A stretch of 64,000 bases of DNA from Roseateles toxinivorans (GCF_004362525.1 NZ_SNXS01000004.1:186001-250000); one strand, 5' to 3'. Positions 35,346 through 44,988 are shown, counted from the stretch's first letter. The notes: a model not told the origin generated them from the sequence alone. Made by a program: numbers and translations.

Positions 35346-37346
35346 ATGACATCCCCCCGCCCCACCGGCCTGATTGCGCAGCGCCTGCGCCGATTCAGCA
35401 CCGTCCTGTTCCTCGGCCTGAGCCTGGTGGCCGGCGCCGCCTTTGCCGACCCTCCCGGTCGTGTCGGCCGCATCGCCGAGATCGAAGGCCGGGTCTGGCT
35501 GTTCGATGCCGAGACCAATGAATGGATCTCGGCGTTGCGCAACCGGCCGCTGACCGCCGGCGACCGGCTCAGCACCGACGGCGAAGCCCGTGCCGTGCTG
35601 CGGGTGGGGCCGACCAGCCTGCTCGTCGACGGCCAGACCGAGCTGGAGGTGCTGCAACTGGACGACGAGCGCGTGCGCGTGCAGGTGCACAGCGGCAGCA
35701 TTGCGCTGCGGCTGCGCACCCGCGAGACGGCGCAGGAGTACCAGGTGATCACCAACGAGGGCACGTTCAGCCCCGAGCGTGCCGGCCACTACCGCATCGA
35801 CCGCCGCGACGACATCAGCTACGCCAATGTCTGGCAGGGTCAGCTGCGCTATGAGGGCCAGGGCCAGGCGATGAGCCTGGGCGCCGGTCAGCGGGTTGAA
35901 CTGATGGGAGACAGCAGCCGTCTGGTCGCTCTGGGCAATGACCCATTCACCGACTGGGTGATGCGCCTGGAGACCCGCGAGGAGCGCTCAGTCTCCGAGC
36001 GCTATGTCTCGCCCGAGATGACCGGTGCCGAAGACCTGGACCGCTATGGCCGCTGGGAGCAGACCGTGGACTACGGCGCGGTCTGGATACCGCAACGTGT
36101 CGAGCCCGGTTGGGCGCCGTACCGCCATGGCCGCTGGGTCTCGGTGGCGCCCTGGGGCTGGACCTGGGTCGACGACGCTCCCTGGGGCTTTGCCCCCTTC
36201 CACTATGGCCGCTGGGCCCAGCATCGTGGCGTCTGGTGCTGGGTGCCGGGCACCTATGTGCGCCGACCGGTCTATGCGCCGGCGCTGGTGGCCTGGGTCG
36301 GAGGGCCGCAGGTCAGCGTGGGCGTCACCGTCGGGCCGCGCCGGCCGCCGGTGGTGGGCTGGTTCCCGCTGGGGCCGCGTGAGGTCTATGTGCCAGGCTA
36401 CCGGGTCAGCCCCGGCTATGTGCGCAACGTCAACATCCATCATGTGCATGATGCCAACGTCATCAACCGCGCCATCGACGGGCCGCGTCGCCCGCCGCAT
36501 GAGTACTACGGCAACCGTGACGGGCGCGATGCCATCACGGTGGCGCCGATTGCCCAGATCGGCCGCGGCCAGCGCATCGACCGCATCGCCGACCAGGGTA
36601 CCGTGCAGGAGCTGATACGCGGCCCGGTGCACAGCGAGCCGGGCCTGCCGGTGCGATTGGCACCTGAGGGACGCGACCGGCCGAGGGATGGCGGCCGTCC
36701 GGGCATTCCGCGCTCCGACGATGATCGCGGGCCGCGTCGTTCGCCGCCGGTGATGGCCGTTCCGTCGCCGGTTCCCGCGCCAGCAGGCCAATCGGCGCTG
36801 CGCGAGTACCAGTCCGGCGTGCAACTGCCTGCCCCGGTGCAGCAGCCTCGCGATCCGATGCCGATGCGCGAGCCCGGGCGTGAAGCGGGGCGGGAGCGTC
36901 CGGGCATGCCCAGTGCCGCAGTTCCGAGCCTGCCGATACCGGCGATGCAGATACCAACGGCGCCCGCCGTACCCACGGGCGAGCCCATGGGGGCAAGGGA
37001 CCGCGCGCAGCAGCAGTACGAACAGAATGTGCGGGAGCAGCAGCGTCGCGAGCAGCTGCAGCGGGATCAGATGCAGCGGGAGCAGATGCAGCGGGAGCAG
37101 ATGCCGCGTGAGCCACGCGAGCGTGCCGCCCCGCCGACGCCCATGCCTCAGCGCGAAGCGCCGCAGGGTCTGCCCGTGGCGCGGCCGGCGGCTCCGCCCA
37201 GCCCGCCGGCCGCCATGCCGGCGCCACCGACGGTGCAGCGCGGCGAGCCGCCGCGGGCACCCGCGCCGCAGGCCCGGCCCGAGCGCGAAGATCAGCCCGG
37301 CAGGCGTGACAAGGAGAACCGGCGCGAGCGCACCAGCTCTCAGTGA
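35346..37346 (+). CDS. FecR-domain / DUF6600 secreted protein with low-complexity tail
   Basis: The 666-residue protein has a signal peptide to about residue 36 (GAAFAD), a FecR-like beta domain (about 40-200), and a tryptophan/tyrosine-rich DUF6600 region (about 225-360) in which short YGRW, WAPYRHGRW, WGWTWVDDAPWGFAPFHYGRW motifs recur. The tail from about residue 420 is rich in Pro, Arg and Gln and includes tandem QMQRE units. The ATG at 35346 begins the signal peptide; an in-frame start 28 codons upstream would bury it. It is probably cell-envelope located; function unknown. Confidence 0.75.
   Translation: MTSPRPTGLIAQRLRRFSTVLFLGLSLVAGAAFADPPGRVGRIAEIEGRVWLFDAETNEWISALRNRPLTAGDRLSTDGEARAVLRVGPTSLLVDGQTELEVLQLDDERVRVQVHSGSIALRLRTRETAQEYQVITNEGTFSPERAGHYRIDRRDDISYANVWQGQLRYEGQGQAMSLGAGQRVELMGDSSRLVALGNDPFTDWVMRLETREERSVSERYVSPEMTGAEDLDRYGRWEQTVDYGAVWIPQRVEPGWAPYRHGRWVSVAPWGWTWVDDAPWGFAPFHYGRWAQHRGVWCWVPGTYVRRPVYAPALVAWVGGPQVSVGVTVGPRRPPVVGWFPLGPREVYVPGYRVSPGYVRNVNIHHVHDANVINRAIDGPRRPPHEYYGNRDGRDAITVAPIAQIGRGQRIDRIADQGTVQELIRGPVHSEPGLPVRLAPEGRDRPRDGGRPGIPRSDDDRGPRRSPPVMAVPSPVPAPAGQSALREYQSGVQLPAPVQQPRDPMPMREPGREAGRERPGMPSAAVPSLPIPAMQIPTAPAVPTGEPMGARDRAQQQYEQNVREQQRREQLQRDQMQREQMQREQMPREPRERAAPPTPMPQREAPQGLPVARPAAPPSPPAAMPAPPTVQRGEPPRAPAPQARPEREDQPGRRDKENRRERTSSQ
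37059..37103 (+). repeat. three 15-bp tandem repeats in the DUF6600 gene
   Basis: Three in-frame units of CAGCGGGAKCAGATG run from 37059 to 37103 and encode QRxQM repeats. Degenerate units flank them. The array is a possible site of length variation. Confidence 0.7.
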
Positions 37347-37441
37347 GAGCCGTGATCGCTGAAGGGCCGGCAACAGCCAACAGCTGCGAGTAGTTGGGGT
37401 CGGAGCTGTCGGGGGTACCCGCCAGGTCCAACCCGCAACGA

Positions 37442-38113
37442 CTAGAGCTGGCCCTTCAGCACCGCCCAGACGTTGTCCAGCATCTGCGGATGGGCCTTGG
37501 CCAGCGGGTGGATGCGGTCAGCCTGGAACCAGGCCTCGGCGTCCTTGCGCTCGGCAATGCCCTGCAGCAGAAAGGGCACCAGCGGTGCCGATTGGGCCTT
37601 GGCTACCTTCGCGAACAGGCCGGCGAACTCCTCGCCGTATTGTCTGCCGTAATTGGGTGGCACCTGCATGCCCACGATGATGGGCTTGGCGCCGGCCGCC
37701 TTGCAGGCGCCGACGATGGCCAGCAGATTGTCCTGCGTCATGCTCAGCGGCAGGCCGCGCAGGGCGTCGTTGCCACCGAGTTCGACAAGCACATGGCTGG
37801 GCCGGTGTTTCTGCAGCAGAGCCGGCAGGCGCGAGCGGCCGCCGGAGGTGGTGTCGCCGCTGATGCTGGCGTTGACCACGGTCACCGCCTGCTTGTTCTT
37901 GGCCAGGCGCCGCTCCAGCAGGGCAACCCAGCCCTCGCCGCGGCCGATGCCGTATTCGGCCGACAGGCTGTCGCCCAGCACGAGTATCAGCTTGACGTTC
38001 GGTTTGGCTGCGGCCGCCTGGGCGTCGGCCGCCAGCAAGGGGGCTTGCATCATGCCGAGCGCCAGGCTCAGGCCCAACAAGCTACAGTGCTTCACCAGCC
38101 CACGTCGACGCAT
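37442..38113 (-). CDS. tesA: SGNH/GDSL arylesterase, TesA type
   Basis: The 223-residue protein has a signal peptide to about residue 36 and the SGNH blocks: VLGDSLSAEYGI (nucleophile serine), GDTTSGGRSRL (oxyanion glycine), ELGGNDALRG (asparagine) and DRIHPL (catalytic histidine). It is a periplasmic thioesterase I/arylesterase/lysophospholipase relative. The start at 38113 was chosen so that the signal peptide follows the basic MRRR. It is divergent from a YbbA-type ATPase gene with only 17 bases between starts. Confidence 0.88.
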   Translation of the reverse strand: MRRRGLVKHCSLLGLSLALGMMQAPLLAADAQAAAAKPNVKLILVLGDSLSAEYGIGRGEGWVALLERRLAKNKQAVTVVNASISGDTTSGGRSRLPALLQKHRPSHVLVELGGNDALRGLPLSMTQDNLLAIVGACKAAGAKPIIVGMQVPPNYGRQYGEEFAGLFAKVAKAQSAPLVPFLLQGIAERKDAEAWFQADRIHPLAKAHPQMLDNVWAVLKGQL

Positions 38114-38130
38114 TGCTTGCCCACCTTCCC

Positions 38131-38823
38131 ATGTCAAAACCCATCATCGAAGTCCAGCGCATCACCAAAGACGTCAAAGACTCCACCGGAACCTTGACGA
38201 TTCTGCATGAGATCAGCTTCAGCCTGCAGGCGCAGGAGTCGGTGGCCATCGTCGGCGCCTCGGGTTCGGGCAAGAGCACCCTGCTGTCGATACTGGCAGG
38301 TCTCGATACGCCGACCACCGGCTCGGTCAAGCTGGCCGGCACCGAGTTGTTCGACCTCGATGAAGATGCCCGCGCGGCGGTGCGATCCGCCCAGGTCGGA
38401 TTCGTGTTCCAGAGCTTCCAACTGCTGGGCAACTTGAATGCGCTGGAGAACGTGATGCTGCCCCTTGAGCTGCAGGGCCACCCGGAGGCCAAGCGCCTGG
38501 CCACCGAGATGCTCAAGCGCGTGGGCCTTGGCGAACGGCTGAAGCACTACCCGCGCGTGCTGTCCGGCGGCGAGCAGCAGCGCGTGGCGCTGGCCCGCGC
38601 CTTCGTGATGCGACCGGCCCTGCTCCTGGCCGACGAGCCCACCGGCAGCCTGGACTTCGCCACCGGCGCCCAGGTGATGGAGCTGATGTTCGAGCTGAAC
38701 CGAGAGGCCGGCACCACCCTGGTGCTGGTGACCCATGATGTGGGCATCGCCCAGCGCTGCCAACGGCAGCTGCACATCGAGGCCGGGCGCATGACCGAGG
38801 CCTTGGCGGCACAGCCCGCTTGA
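38131..38823 (+). CDS. ABC transporter ATP-binding protein, YbbA/LolD type
   Basis: The 230-residue ATPase has Walker A GASGSGKST (about 46-54), Q-loop VFQSFQLL, signature LSGGEQQR and Walker B LLLADEPTG. It belongs to the MacB/LolD/YbbA group. In E. coli, ybbA and the permease gene ybbP lie next to tesA; here tesA is adjacent but no permease gene follows, because minC comes next. Its membrane partner must be encoded elsewhere, or the ATPase acts alone. Confidence 0.88.
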   Translation: MSKPIIEVQRITKDVKDSTGTLTILHEISFSLQAQESVAIVGASGSGKSTLLSILAGLDTPTTGSVKLAGTELFDLDEDARAAVRSAQVGFVFQSFQLLGNLNALENVMLPLELQGHPEAKRLATEMLKRVGLGERLKHYPRVLSGGEQQRVALARAFVMRPALLLADEPTGSLDFATGAQVMELMFELNREAGTTLVLVTHDVGIAQRCQRQLHIEAGRMTEALAAQPA

Positions 38824-38904
38824 GAGGCTTTCTAGGGGTGAGCCTCAGGGCGCCACGTAAGGAGCAGCCATTACACTTGGGCTCCTTTCCAGTCCTGTCG
38901 CTCC

Positions 38905-39693
38905 ATGCCTCTTGTTTCTGCAGCTGCGGCCGCCTCGTCGCCTCCCAATACGGCTGTGTTTGATCTGAAGAGCGCTTCGCTGACCCTGCTCGCGCTGCTG
39001 CTCAAAACCACGGACATCAAGGCGCTGAGCCAGGAAATGGCACAGCGTCTGGGCGAAACCCCCGACGTCTTCAGCCAGGATCCGGTGCTGATAGACCTGT
39101 CACCCGTGGCAGCGGCCGGCGAGATCGACTTCAAGGCGCTGGTCAAGCTGCTCAAGAGCTACAAGCTGCTGCCGGTGGCCGTGCGCGGCGGCTCTGGCGA
39201 GCAGATGGCCGCGGCGCTGGCTGCGGGGCTCGGCGAAGCGCCCGATGCCGGGCCTGCACCGGCCCGCCAGGAACCGCGTGTGCAGACCGTCGAAGTGATA
39301 CGCGAAGTACCCGTCGAGGTGGTGCGCGAGGTCGAAGTTCAGGTTGCCGCGCCGGCCACCAGGACCGTCATCGTCGACAAGCCGCTGCGCTCGGGCCAGC
39401 AGGTCTATGCCAAGGGCGCCGATCTGGTGGTGATGGCCGTTGTCAGCCACGGCGCCGAAGTCATTGCCGACGGCAGCATCCACATCTACGCGCCGCTGCG
39501 CGGCAAGGCGATTGCCGGCGCCAAGGGCAATACCGAGGCGCGCATCTTTGCTGCGGTGATGGAGCCGCAGCTGGTGTCGATTGCCGGCATCTACCGCGCC
39601 ATCGAGGGGCCGCTGGCGCCCGATGTGCAGGGCAAGCCGGCGCAGATCCGACTGGACGGCGAAAAGTTGCTGATGGAAGCACTTCACTACTGA
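38905..39693 (+). CDS. minC: septum site-determining protein MinC
   Basis: The 262-residue protein inhibits FtsZ ring assembly away from midcell. The N-terminal FtsZ-binding domain spans about 1-110, an alanine/proline and glutamate/valine-rich linker follows (EVIREVPVEVVREVEVQV), and the C-terminal beta-helix domain (about 150-262) contains GKAIAGAKGN and the RIFAAVMEPQLVSIAGIY segment that binds MinD. It starts the minCDE operon. Confidence 0.93.
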   Translation: MPLVSAAAAASSPPNTAVFDLKSASLTLLALLLKTTDIKALSQEMAQRLGETPDVFSQDPVLIDLSPVAAAGEIDFKALVKLLKSYKLLPVAVRGGSGEQMAAALAAGLGEAPDAGPAPARQEPRVQTVEVIREVPVEVVREVEVQVAAPATRTVIVDKPLRSGQQVYAKGADLVVMAVVSHGAEVIADGSIHIYAPLRGKAIAGAKGNTEARIFAAVMEPQLVSIAGIYRAIEGPLAPDVQGKPAQIRLDGEKLLMEALHY

Positions 39694-39762
39694 TCACGCA
39701 TGCGCGGTCTGTCATACAGGCAGACGGCGTTTCACTCACATTCAATCGAAAGACCTTCATCT

Positions 39763-40578
39763 ATGACGAAAATTGTTGTGGTGACCTCCGGCAAGGGCGG
39801 CGTGGGCAAGACCACGACCAGCGCCAGCTTTGCCTCGGGCCTGGCCCTGCGTGGCTACAAGACCGCGGTGATCGACTTCGACGTCGGCCTGCGCAATCTG
39901 GACCTGATCATGGGCTGCGAACGACGCGTGGTCTATGACCTGATCAATGTCATCAATGGCGAGGTCAATCTGACCCAGGCGCTGATCAAGGACAAGCAGG
40001 CCGACAAGCTCTATGTGCTGGCCGCCTCGCAGACTCGCGACAAGGATGCGCTGACCAAGGAGGGCGTCGAACGCGTGCTCGACGAGCTGAAGGCAATGGA
40101 GTTCGAGTACATCGTCTGCGACTCGCCGGCCGGCATCGAGACCGGCGCGCTGATGGCCATGCACTTCGCCGACGAGGCGCTGGTGGTGACCAACCCCGAA
40201 GTCTCCAGCGTGCGCGACTCGGACCGGATACTTGGCATGCTGAACTCCAAGACCAAGCGGGCCATCGAGGGCAAGGAGCCGGTCAAGGAGCATCTGCTGA
40301 TCACCCGCTACAACCCGAACCGGGTCGAGGGCGGGCAGATGCTGTCGCTGGAAGACATTCACGAGATCCTGCGCACGCCGCTGATCGGCGTGATTCCGGA
40401 GTCGGAGTCGGTGCTGACGGCCTCCAACCAGGGCCTGCCGGCCATCCATCTGAAGGGCACGGAAGTGTCCGAGGCCTATATGGACGTGGTCGGCCGCTTC
40501 CTCGGTGAAGACAAGCCGATGCGCTTTGTCGAGGCCGTCAAGCCCAGCTTCTTCAAGCGCATTTTCGGAGGGCGTTGA
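39763..40578 (+). CDS. minD: septum site-determining ATPase MinD
   Basis: The 271-residue protein is a deviant Walker A ATPase (SGKGGVGKTTTS, about 9-20) that binds the membrane through its C-terminal amphipathic helix (VKPSFFKRIFGGR). It recruits MinC and oscillates with MinE. The ATG at 39763 gives the family N-terminus MTKIVVVTSGKGG. Three bases separate it from minE. Confidence 0.96.
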   Translation: MTKIVVVTSGKGGVGKTTTSASFASGLALRGYKTAVIDFDVGLRNLDLIMGCERRVVYDLINVINGEVNLTQALIKDKQADKLYVLAASQTRDKDALTKEGVERVLDELKAMEFEYIVCDSPAGIETGALMAMHFADEALVVTNPEVSSVRDSDRILGMLNSKTKRAIEGKEPVKEHLLITRYNPNRVEGGQMLSLEDIHEILRTPLIGVIPESESVLTASNQGLPAIHLKGTEVSEAYMDVVGRFLGEDKPMRFVEAVKPSFFKRIFGGR

Positions 40579-40581
40579 GCG

Positions 40582-40845
40582 ATGAATCTGTTTTCATTCC
40601 TGCTCGGTGAGAAGAAGAAAACCGCCAGCGTGGCCAAGGAGCGGCTGCAGCTGATCCTGGCCCACGAGCGCAACGGCCGCAGCGCCAGCCCCGACTACCT
40701 GCCGGCGCTGCAGCGCGAGCTGGTGGCGGTGATCTCGAAGTACGTCGCCATCAACCCGGACGACATCAAGGTGCATATGGAGCGCCAGGACAATCTGGAG
40801 GTGCTGGAAGTGAAGATCGAGCTGCCGGATCTGGTGACGCGCTAG
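40582..40845 (+). CDS. minE: cell division topological specificity factor MinE
   Basis: The 87-residue protein stimulates the MinD ATPase and confines division inhibition to the poles. It has the membrane-targeting start MNLFSFLLG, the anti-MinCD helix [13 protein letters not shown] and the dimerisation strands ending near VLEVKIELP. It is the last gene of the operon and is followed by a strong terminator. Confidence 0.95.
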   Translation: MNLFSFLLGEKKKTASVAKERLQLILAHERNGRSASPDYLPALQRELVAVISKYVAINPDDIKVHMERQDNLEVLEVKIELPDLVTR

Positions 40846-40867
40846 ACGTCGAGCCCTCGGCTCAAAC

Positions 40868-40908
40868 AAACCCGCCGCCCGGAGTTTCCGGGCAGGCGGG
40901 TTTTTTTT
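40868..40908 (+). terminator. Rho-independent terminator of minCDE
   Basis: AAACCCGCC pairs with GGCGGGTTT, with an inner CCCGG/CCGGG stem, followed by a run of eight T residues. It lies 22 bases after the minE stop. Confidence 0.92.
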
Positions 40909-41097
40909 GACCTGAATCAAGCAACGGCACATTCCGCACCAACTTGGGCCTCTTGTGCTATCGATTTTGTCAATTACACCATGAAATACGTTTTAACTTT
41001 TGTCACTTTTCCACCGATATGAGGGGGACAGCAGCTTTGCTGGGGTTGGGCTTGGTCCGGCGCCGGCAGGCACTTTTTTCATCACCAGGAGTCCCCT

Positions 41098-42318
41098 ATG
41101 CACTCTCGTATTCACGTCATCGCGGCCGCATGCCTTGTGGCGCTCGCTTCCAGTGCCCAAGCTCAAGACGGCGCTTCCATGTTCAGCGTGTCGGGCTTCG
41201 GCACCGTGGGCGCCGTCAAGACCAGCACCGATATGGGGGCCTATCAGGCTTCCGTGCGCCCCGGTGGTGCAAAGTCCGACTGGAACACTGACGTGGATAC
41301 CAAGCTGGCCGTGCAGGTGACGGCCACCTTCAACCCGATGTTCTCCGCCACCGGACAGTTGATGACCCGCGTCAATGGCGAGGGCAACTGGAACCCGGCC
41401 ATCCAGTGGCTGTTTGCCAAAGCCAAGTTCGGCAAGGGCTTTAGCGCACGTGCGGGCCGCATCGGCGCGCCGTTCTTCATGGTCAGCGACTTCCGTGACG
41501 TCGGTTACACCAATGTCTGGGTGCGTCCGCCGGTCGATGTCTACGGCCAGGTGAACTTCAGCACCTTTGACGGTGCCGATCTGCTGTACCAGGGCGATGT
41601 GGGCCCGGCCAGCATCAATGCGCAGGTTTTCGGCGGCAAGGCCTCGGTGGACTTCGGTGGCGGCGTCGACGTCAAGCTGAAGAACCTGCTGGGCTTCAAT
41701 GCCTCCGCGGAGATGGGTCCGGTCACCGTGCGTGTCGGTCATCTGAAGACGAAGCTGACGGTGCTGGGCAGCGCCGGGCTGAACTCCCTGGTTGGCGGAC
41801 TCAAGCAGGTGGGCCAGACGCCGGGTCTGGGCGGCCTGGTCACCCTGGCCAATGACATGGATGTCAACGGCAAGAATGCCACGTTCACCGGCATCGGCAT
41901 GGCGCTGGACTGGAACAACATCGTCGCCAGCGCCGAGTTCACCAAGCGCCGCACCGACAGCTATATCGCCGACACCACGGGCTGGTACACGACCGTCGGC
42001 TATCGCGTCGGCAAGTTCACGCCCTATGTCACCCTGTCCGAGATCCAGCAGGACAGCCCGACCTCATCCAACGCGATTCCGCCGCTGCCGCAGCTTGCGC
42101 CGCTGGCAGCCGGATTGAACGGTCTGCTGCGCTCGCTGGGGCAGAGCACGACCGCCGTGGGCGTGCGCTGGGATGCCATGAAGAATGTCGCCGTCAAGGG
42201 TCAGTACGACCGGATCAAGGTCGATGCGGGTGCCGCCGGTCTGTTCAACAGTGCCCTCCCGGGCTTGGGTGGCACGTCGGTGAATGTCTATAGCGTCGTT
42301 GTCGACTTCGTGTTCTGA
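41098..42318 (+). CDS. outer-membrane porin-like protein
   Basis: The 406-residue protein has a signal peptide to residue 22 (SSAQAQ) and alternating-hydrophobic beta-strands throughout, ending in VYSVVVDFVF with the C-terminal aromatic expected of outer-membrane barrels. Segments such as FGKGFSARAGRIGAPFF and YTNVWVRPPVDVYGQVNF recall porin-like proteins of Burkholderiales. The 250-bp upstream gap is relatively AT-rich and holds the min terminator plus a likely promoter. It is followed 14 bases later by a PstS-like gene, then a chemoreceptor. The solute is unknown. Confidence 0.7.
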   Translation: MHSRIHVIAAACLVALASSAQAQDGASMFSVSGFGTVGAVKTSTDMGAYQASVRPGGAKSDWNTDVDTKLAVQVTATFNPMFSATGQLMTRVNGEGNWNPAIQWLFAKAKFGKGFSARAGRIGAPFFMVSDFRDVGYTNVWVRPPVDVYGQVNFSTFDGADLLYQGDVGPASINAQVFGGKASVDFGGGVDVKLKNLLGFNASAEMGPVTVRVGHLKTKLTVLGSAGLNSLVGGLKQVGQTPGLGGLVTLANDMDVNGKNATFTGIGMALDWNNIVASAEFTKRRTDSYIADTTGWYTTVGYRVGKFTPYVTLSEIQQDSPTSSNAIPPLPQLAPLAAGLNGLLRSLGQSTTAVGVRWDAMKNVAVKGQYDRIKVDAGAAGLFNSALPGLGGTSVNVYSVVVDFVF

Positions 42319-42332
42319 GGAGGGGCCCTGTC

Positions 42333-42761
42333 ATGAAGAACCAAATCTCCTCTCTTGCCATTGCCCTGGCCGCCGTGTTCGCCGCGCCGGCAGCGCTGGC
42401 CCAGGTCGCAGTCGTCGTCGGTGCCAAGAGCCCCGCGACCGCACTCAACGCCGAGCAGGCGGCCAATCTGTTCCTGGGCAAGTCCGCCCAGCTGCCCGGC
42501 GCCGGCAATGCGGTGCTGATCGACCAGGCCGAGTCGGCCGCGGTGCGCGACCAGTTCTACACCAAGGTGGCGGGCAAGTCGGCGGCCCAGGTCAAGGCGG
42601 CCTGGTCGCGGCTGGTGTTCTCGGGCAAGGCCACACCGCCCAAGGAAGTGGCCAATAGTGCCGAAGTCAAGAAGCTGGTGGCGGCAAACCCGGATGCCGT
42701 GGGCTACATTGAAAAGAGCGCAGTGGATGCGTCGGTCAAGGTCTTGCTGGCCGTTGACTGA
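42333..42761 (+). CDS. short PstS-like periplasmic binding protein
   Basis: The 142-residue protein has a signal peptide to about residue 23 (AALAQ) and a single-domain fold related to phosphate-type binding proteins (PBP-like): LNAEQAANLFLGKSAQLP, AESAAVRDQFYTKV, W-R-VFSGKATPP and PDAVGYIEKSAVD. It is about half the length of PstS, so it cannot form the full two-lobe clamp. No ABC permease is near. Its place between a porin and a chemoreceptor suggests a binding or sensing role. Confidence 0.72.
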   Translation: MKNQISSLAIALAAVFAAPAALAQVAVVVGAKSPATALNAEQAANLFLGKSAQLPGAGNAVLIDQAESAAVRDQFYTKVAGKSAAQVKAAWSRLVFSGKATPPKEVANSAEVKKLVAANPDAVGYIEKSAVDASVKVLLAVD

Positions 42762-42824
42762 CGTTCTAGACGGGCGAGACCCCCCGGCAGCGCCCGGGGG
42801 TTGATCACAATAACGAGGTGCCGC

Positions 42825-44342
42825 ATGAGCGTCCGCATGAAGATTTGGGCCCTGCCCATCATTGCCACAGTGATCTTTTCGCTGGGCATTGTGGTGGTCT
42901 TGTTCTCGTCGATGGGCACGATGAGCACGATCAAGGATGTGGGTGGCAGCAGCTACCCCTACCTTGATGCGACCACGCAGATGGGTAGCCAGTTGGAGGC
43001 GCTGTCGGGCACGATACAGAGCGCGGTAGCCGAGGGCGAGAAGAAGCGCCTGGATGAGGCCAACGAGCGTGCCACCGGCATACGCAAGACATTGGCGCGC
43101 ATCGTCGCCCTGCCTGCCCATGCGGACGAAGGCAAGGCGCTGACCCAGGACTTCGAGGGCTATTACGCGGCAGCACTGGACACGGCCCAGCTGTTTCTGG
43201 GCGTCAAGCAGGGGGATGGCGCTGCCTCGGTGCCCGCCATGCAGGCGGCGCAGAAGAAGCTTGAAGAACGGCTGAAGAAGGACCAGGCCAAGGCCCAATT
43301 GACATTCTCCGAGGGCCTCAGCGGCGCCGAGAGCGGCGTGCGTGCCAGCCTGTATGCGACCCTGATCAGCGGCCTGGTGGTCGTGATCGTACTGGGCATC
43401 GCCTCCTGGCTGGTCATCGGCAGCGTCTGGAGCCAGCTGGGCGGCGAACCCGAATATGCCCGCGAGGCGATGCGCGCGATGGCCCTGGGCGATCTGTCAC
43501 AGAAGATCGAGCTCAGCCCGGGCGACGAGACCAGCCTGCTGGCCGCCGTCGCGGCCATGACCGAGGGCCTGCGCAGCATGGTGTCCGGCGTGCGCACCAG
43601 CACCTTCCAGATCACCGATGCCTCGCGCGAGATCGCCGCCGGCAATATGAACCTGTCGGTGCGGACCGAGGAGCAGGCCTCCTCGTTGGCGCGCACCGCC
43701 AGCAGCATGGAGAAGATCACCGGCACCGTCCAGCAGAACGCCGAAAGTGCGCGCATGGCCAATCAGCTGGCCAGCTCGGCCTCAACCGTGGCCACCCAGG
43801 GCGGTGAGGTTGTCGGCGAGGTGATACAGACCATGGGCACGATCTCGACCTCGTCGAAAAAGATCGCCGACATCATTGGCGTCATCGACGGTATTGCCTT
43901 CCAGACCAATATCCTGGCCTTGAACGCGGCCGTGGAAGCTGCCCGTGCCGGCGAGCAAGGCCGCGGCTTTGCCGTGGTGGCCGCGGAAGTGCGCAGCCTG
44001 GCCCAGCGCTCGGCCCAGGCGGCCAAGGAGATCAGCTCGCTGATCAAGGCCTCGGTCGAGCAGGTCGAGCACGGTTCGGTGCTGGTGGAGCGCGCCGGCA
44101 GCACGATGCGCGAGATTGTCAGCTCGGTTCAGCGTGTCGGCGACATCATTGCCGAGATCTCGGAGGCCTCGAAGGAGCAGGCCACCGGCATCGGCGAGGC
44201 CAGCGCGGCAATCGCCCGCATGGACGATTCGACGCAGCAGAACGCGGCGCTGGTGGAAGAAGCCGCCGCCGCTGCCTCCAGCCTGGAGCAGCAGGCGGTG
44301 TCGCTGACGGAAGCGGTTTCCAGCTTCAAGCTGCAGTCCTAG
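42825..44342 (+). CDS. methyl-accepting chemotaxis protein
   Basis: The 505-residue receptor has a membrane helix at about 9-30, a ~145-residue periplasmic four-helix domain, a second helix at about 178-200, a HAMP domain, and a signalling domain with the hairpin tip [20 protein letters not shown] near 350. No C-terminal NWETF-like tether is present. A 7-bp GC hairpin (42781-42800) lies just before it. It follows the porin and PstS-like genes by 63 bases and may sense what they handle. Confidence 0.9.
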   Translation: MSVRMKIWALPIIATVIFSLGIVVVLFSSMGTMSTIKDVGGSSYPYLDATTQMGSQLEALSGTIQSAVAEGEKKRLDEANERATGIRKTLARIVALPAHADEGKALTQDFEGYYAAALDTAQLFLGVKQGDGAASVPAMQAAQKKLEERLKKDQAKAQLTFSEGLSGAESGVRASLYATLISGLVVVIVLGIASWLVIGSVWSQLGGEPEYAREAMRAMALGDLSQKIELSPGDETSLLAAVAAMTEGLRSMVSGVRTSTFQITDASREIAAGNMNLSVRTEEQASSLARTASSMEKITGTVQQNAESARMANQLASSASTVATQGGEVVGEVIQTMGTISTSSKKIADIIGVIDGIAFQTNILALNAAVEAARAGEQGRGFAVVAAEVRSLAQRSAQAAKEISSLIKASVEQVEHGSVLVERAGSTMREIVSSVQRVGDIIAEISEASKEQATGIGEASAAIARMDDSTQQNAALVEEAAAAASSLEQQAVSLTEAVSSFKLQS

Positions 44343-44436
44343 CGGCCCCTCGTCCAGGGAATTTGCCGGGAATTTCCGGGTCAGAGCGGGATCGGCCCCT
44401 TTTGAGGGCACAATCCCGCCTCCCCGGAAGATTCGT

Positions 44437-44988
44437 ATGCAAAGCAGTCCATCGCTCATGTCTCGTCAGTTGTCCCAGTACCAAGTTCGTCCCGCCACGC
44501 TTCGCGATGCCAAGGCCATTGCCCAGGTCCATGTCGCCGCCTCGCAGGCCGCTTACGCTGGCCTGGTGCCCGAGGACCATCTCAAATCCCTGTCGGTCGA
44601 AAAGCGCCAGGCCTTCTGGCGAGAAGCCATCGATCTGTGCGAGCCCCAGGTGCTGGTGGCCACCGAGAACGATCAGATCGTCGGTTTCGTCGGCTTTGAC
44701 CGCTCGCGTGACAAGGGCACGCCGGCCACCACTGGCGAGATCTGGGCGATCTATGCCAATCCGGCCCTCTGGGGCACCGGCGTTGGCGCTGCGCTGTGGG
44801 AGGCCGCACGCGACGGTCTGGTGGAGGAGGGCTGTACCAAGGCCACGCTGTGGACCCTGTGGCGCAACGAGCGCGCCCTGACCTTCTTTGACCAGGCCGG
44901 TTTCAAGGCCGACAAGGGCTCGGCCCGCACGACCGAAATCGGCGGCGCCAAGATCGAAGAGATCCGGCTGCAGCGCGCCATCGTCTGA
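44437..44988 (+). CDS. GNAT N-acetyltransferase
   Basis: The 183-residue protein has the GNAT fold: YQVRPATLRDAKAIAQVHVAA at the start, EIWAIYANPALWGTGVGAALWEAA with the acetyl-CoA binding loop near 120, and WRNERALTFFDQAGF near 155. Met8 at 44458 is an alternative start. The substrate is unknown and the surroundings give no clue. Confidence 0.85.
   Translation: MQSSPSLMSRQLSQYQVRPATLRDAKAIAQVHVAASQAAYAGLVPEDHLKSLSVEKRQAFWREAIDLCEPQVLVATENDQIVGFVGFDRSRDKGTPATTGEIWAIYANPALWGTGVGAALWEAARDGLVEEGCTKATLWTLWRNERALTFFDQAGFKADKGSARTTEIGGAKIEEIRLQRAIV

Noticed and set aside
42781-42800. GC hairpin between the PstS-like and chemoreceptor genes as a terminator
   Set aside because: The stem is only 7 bp with no T-run; it may be incidental in this GC-rich DNA.
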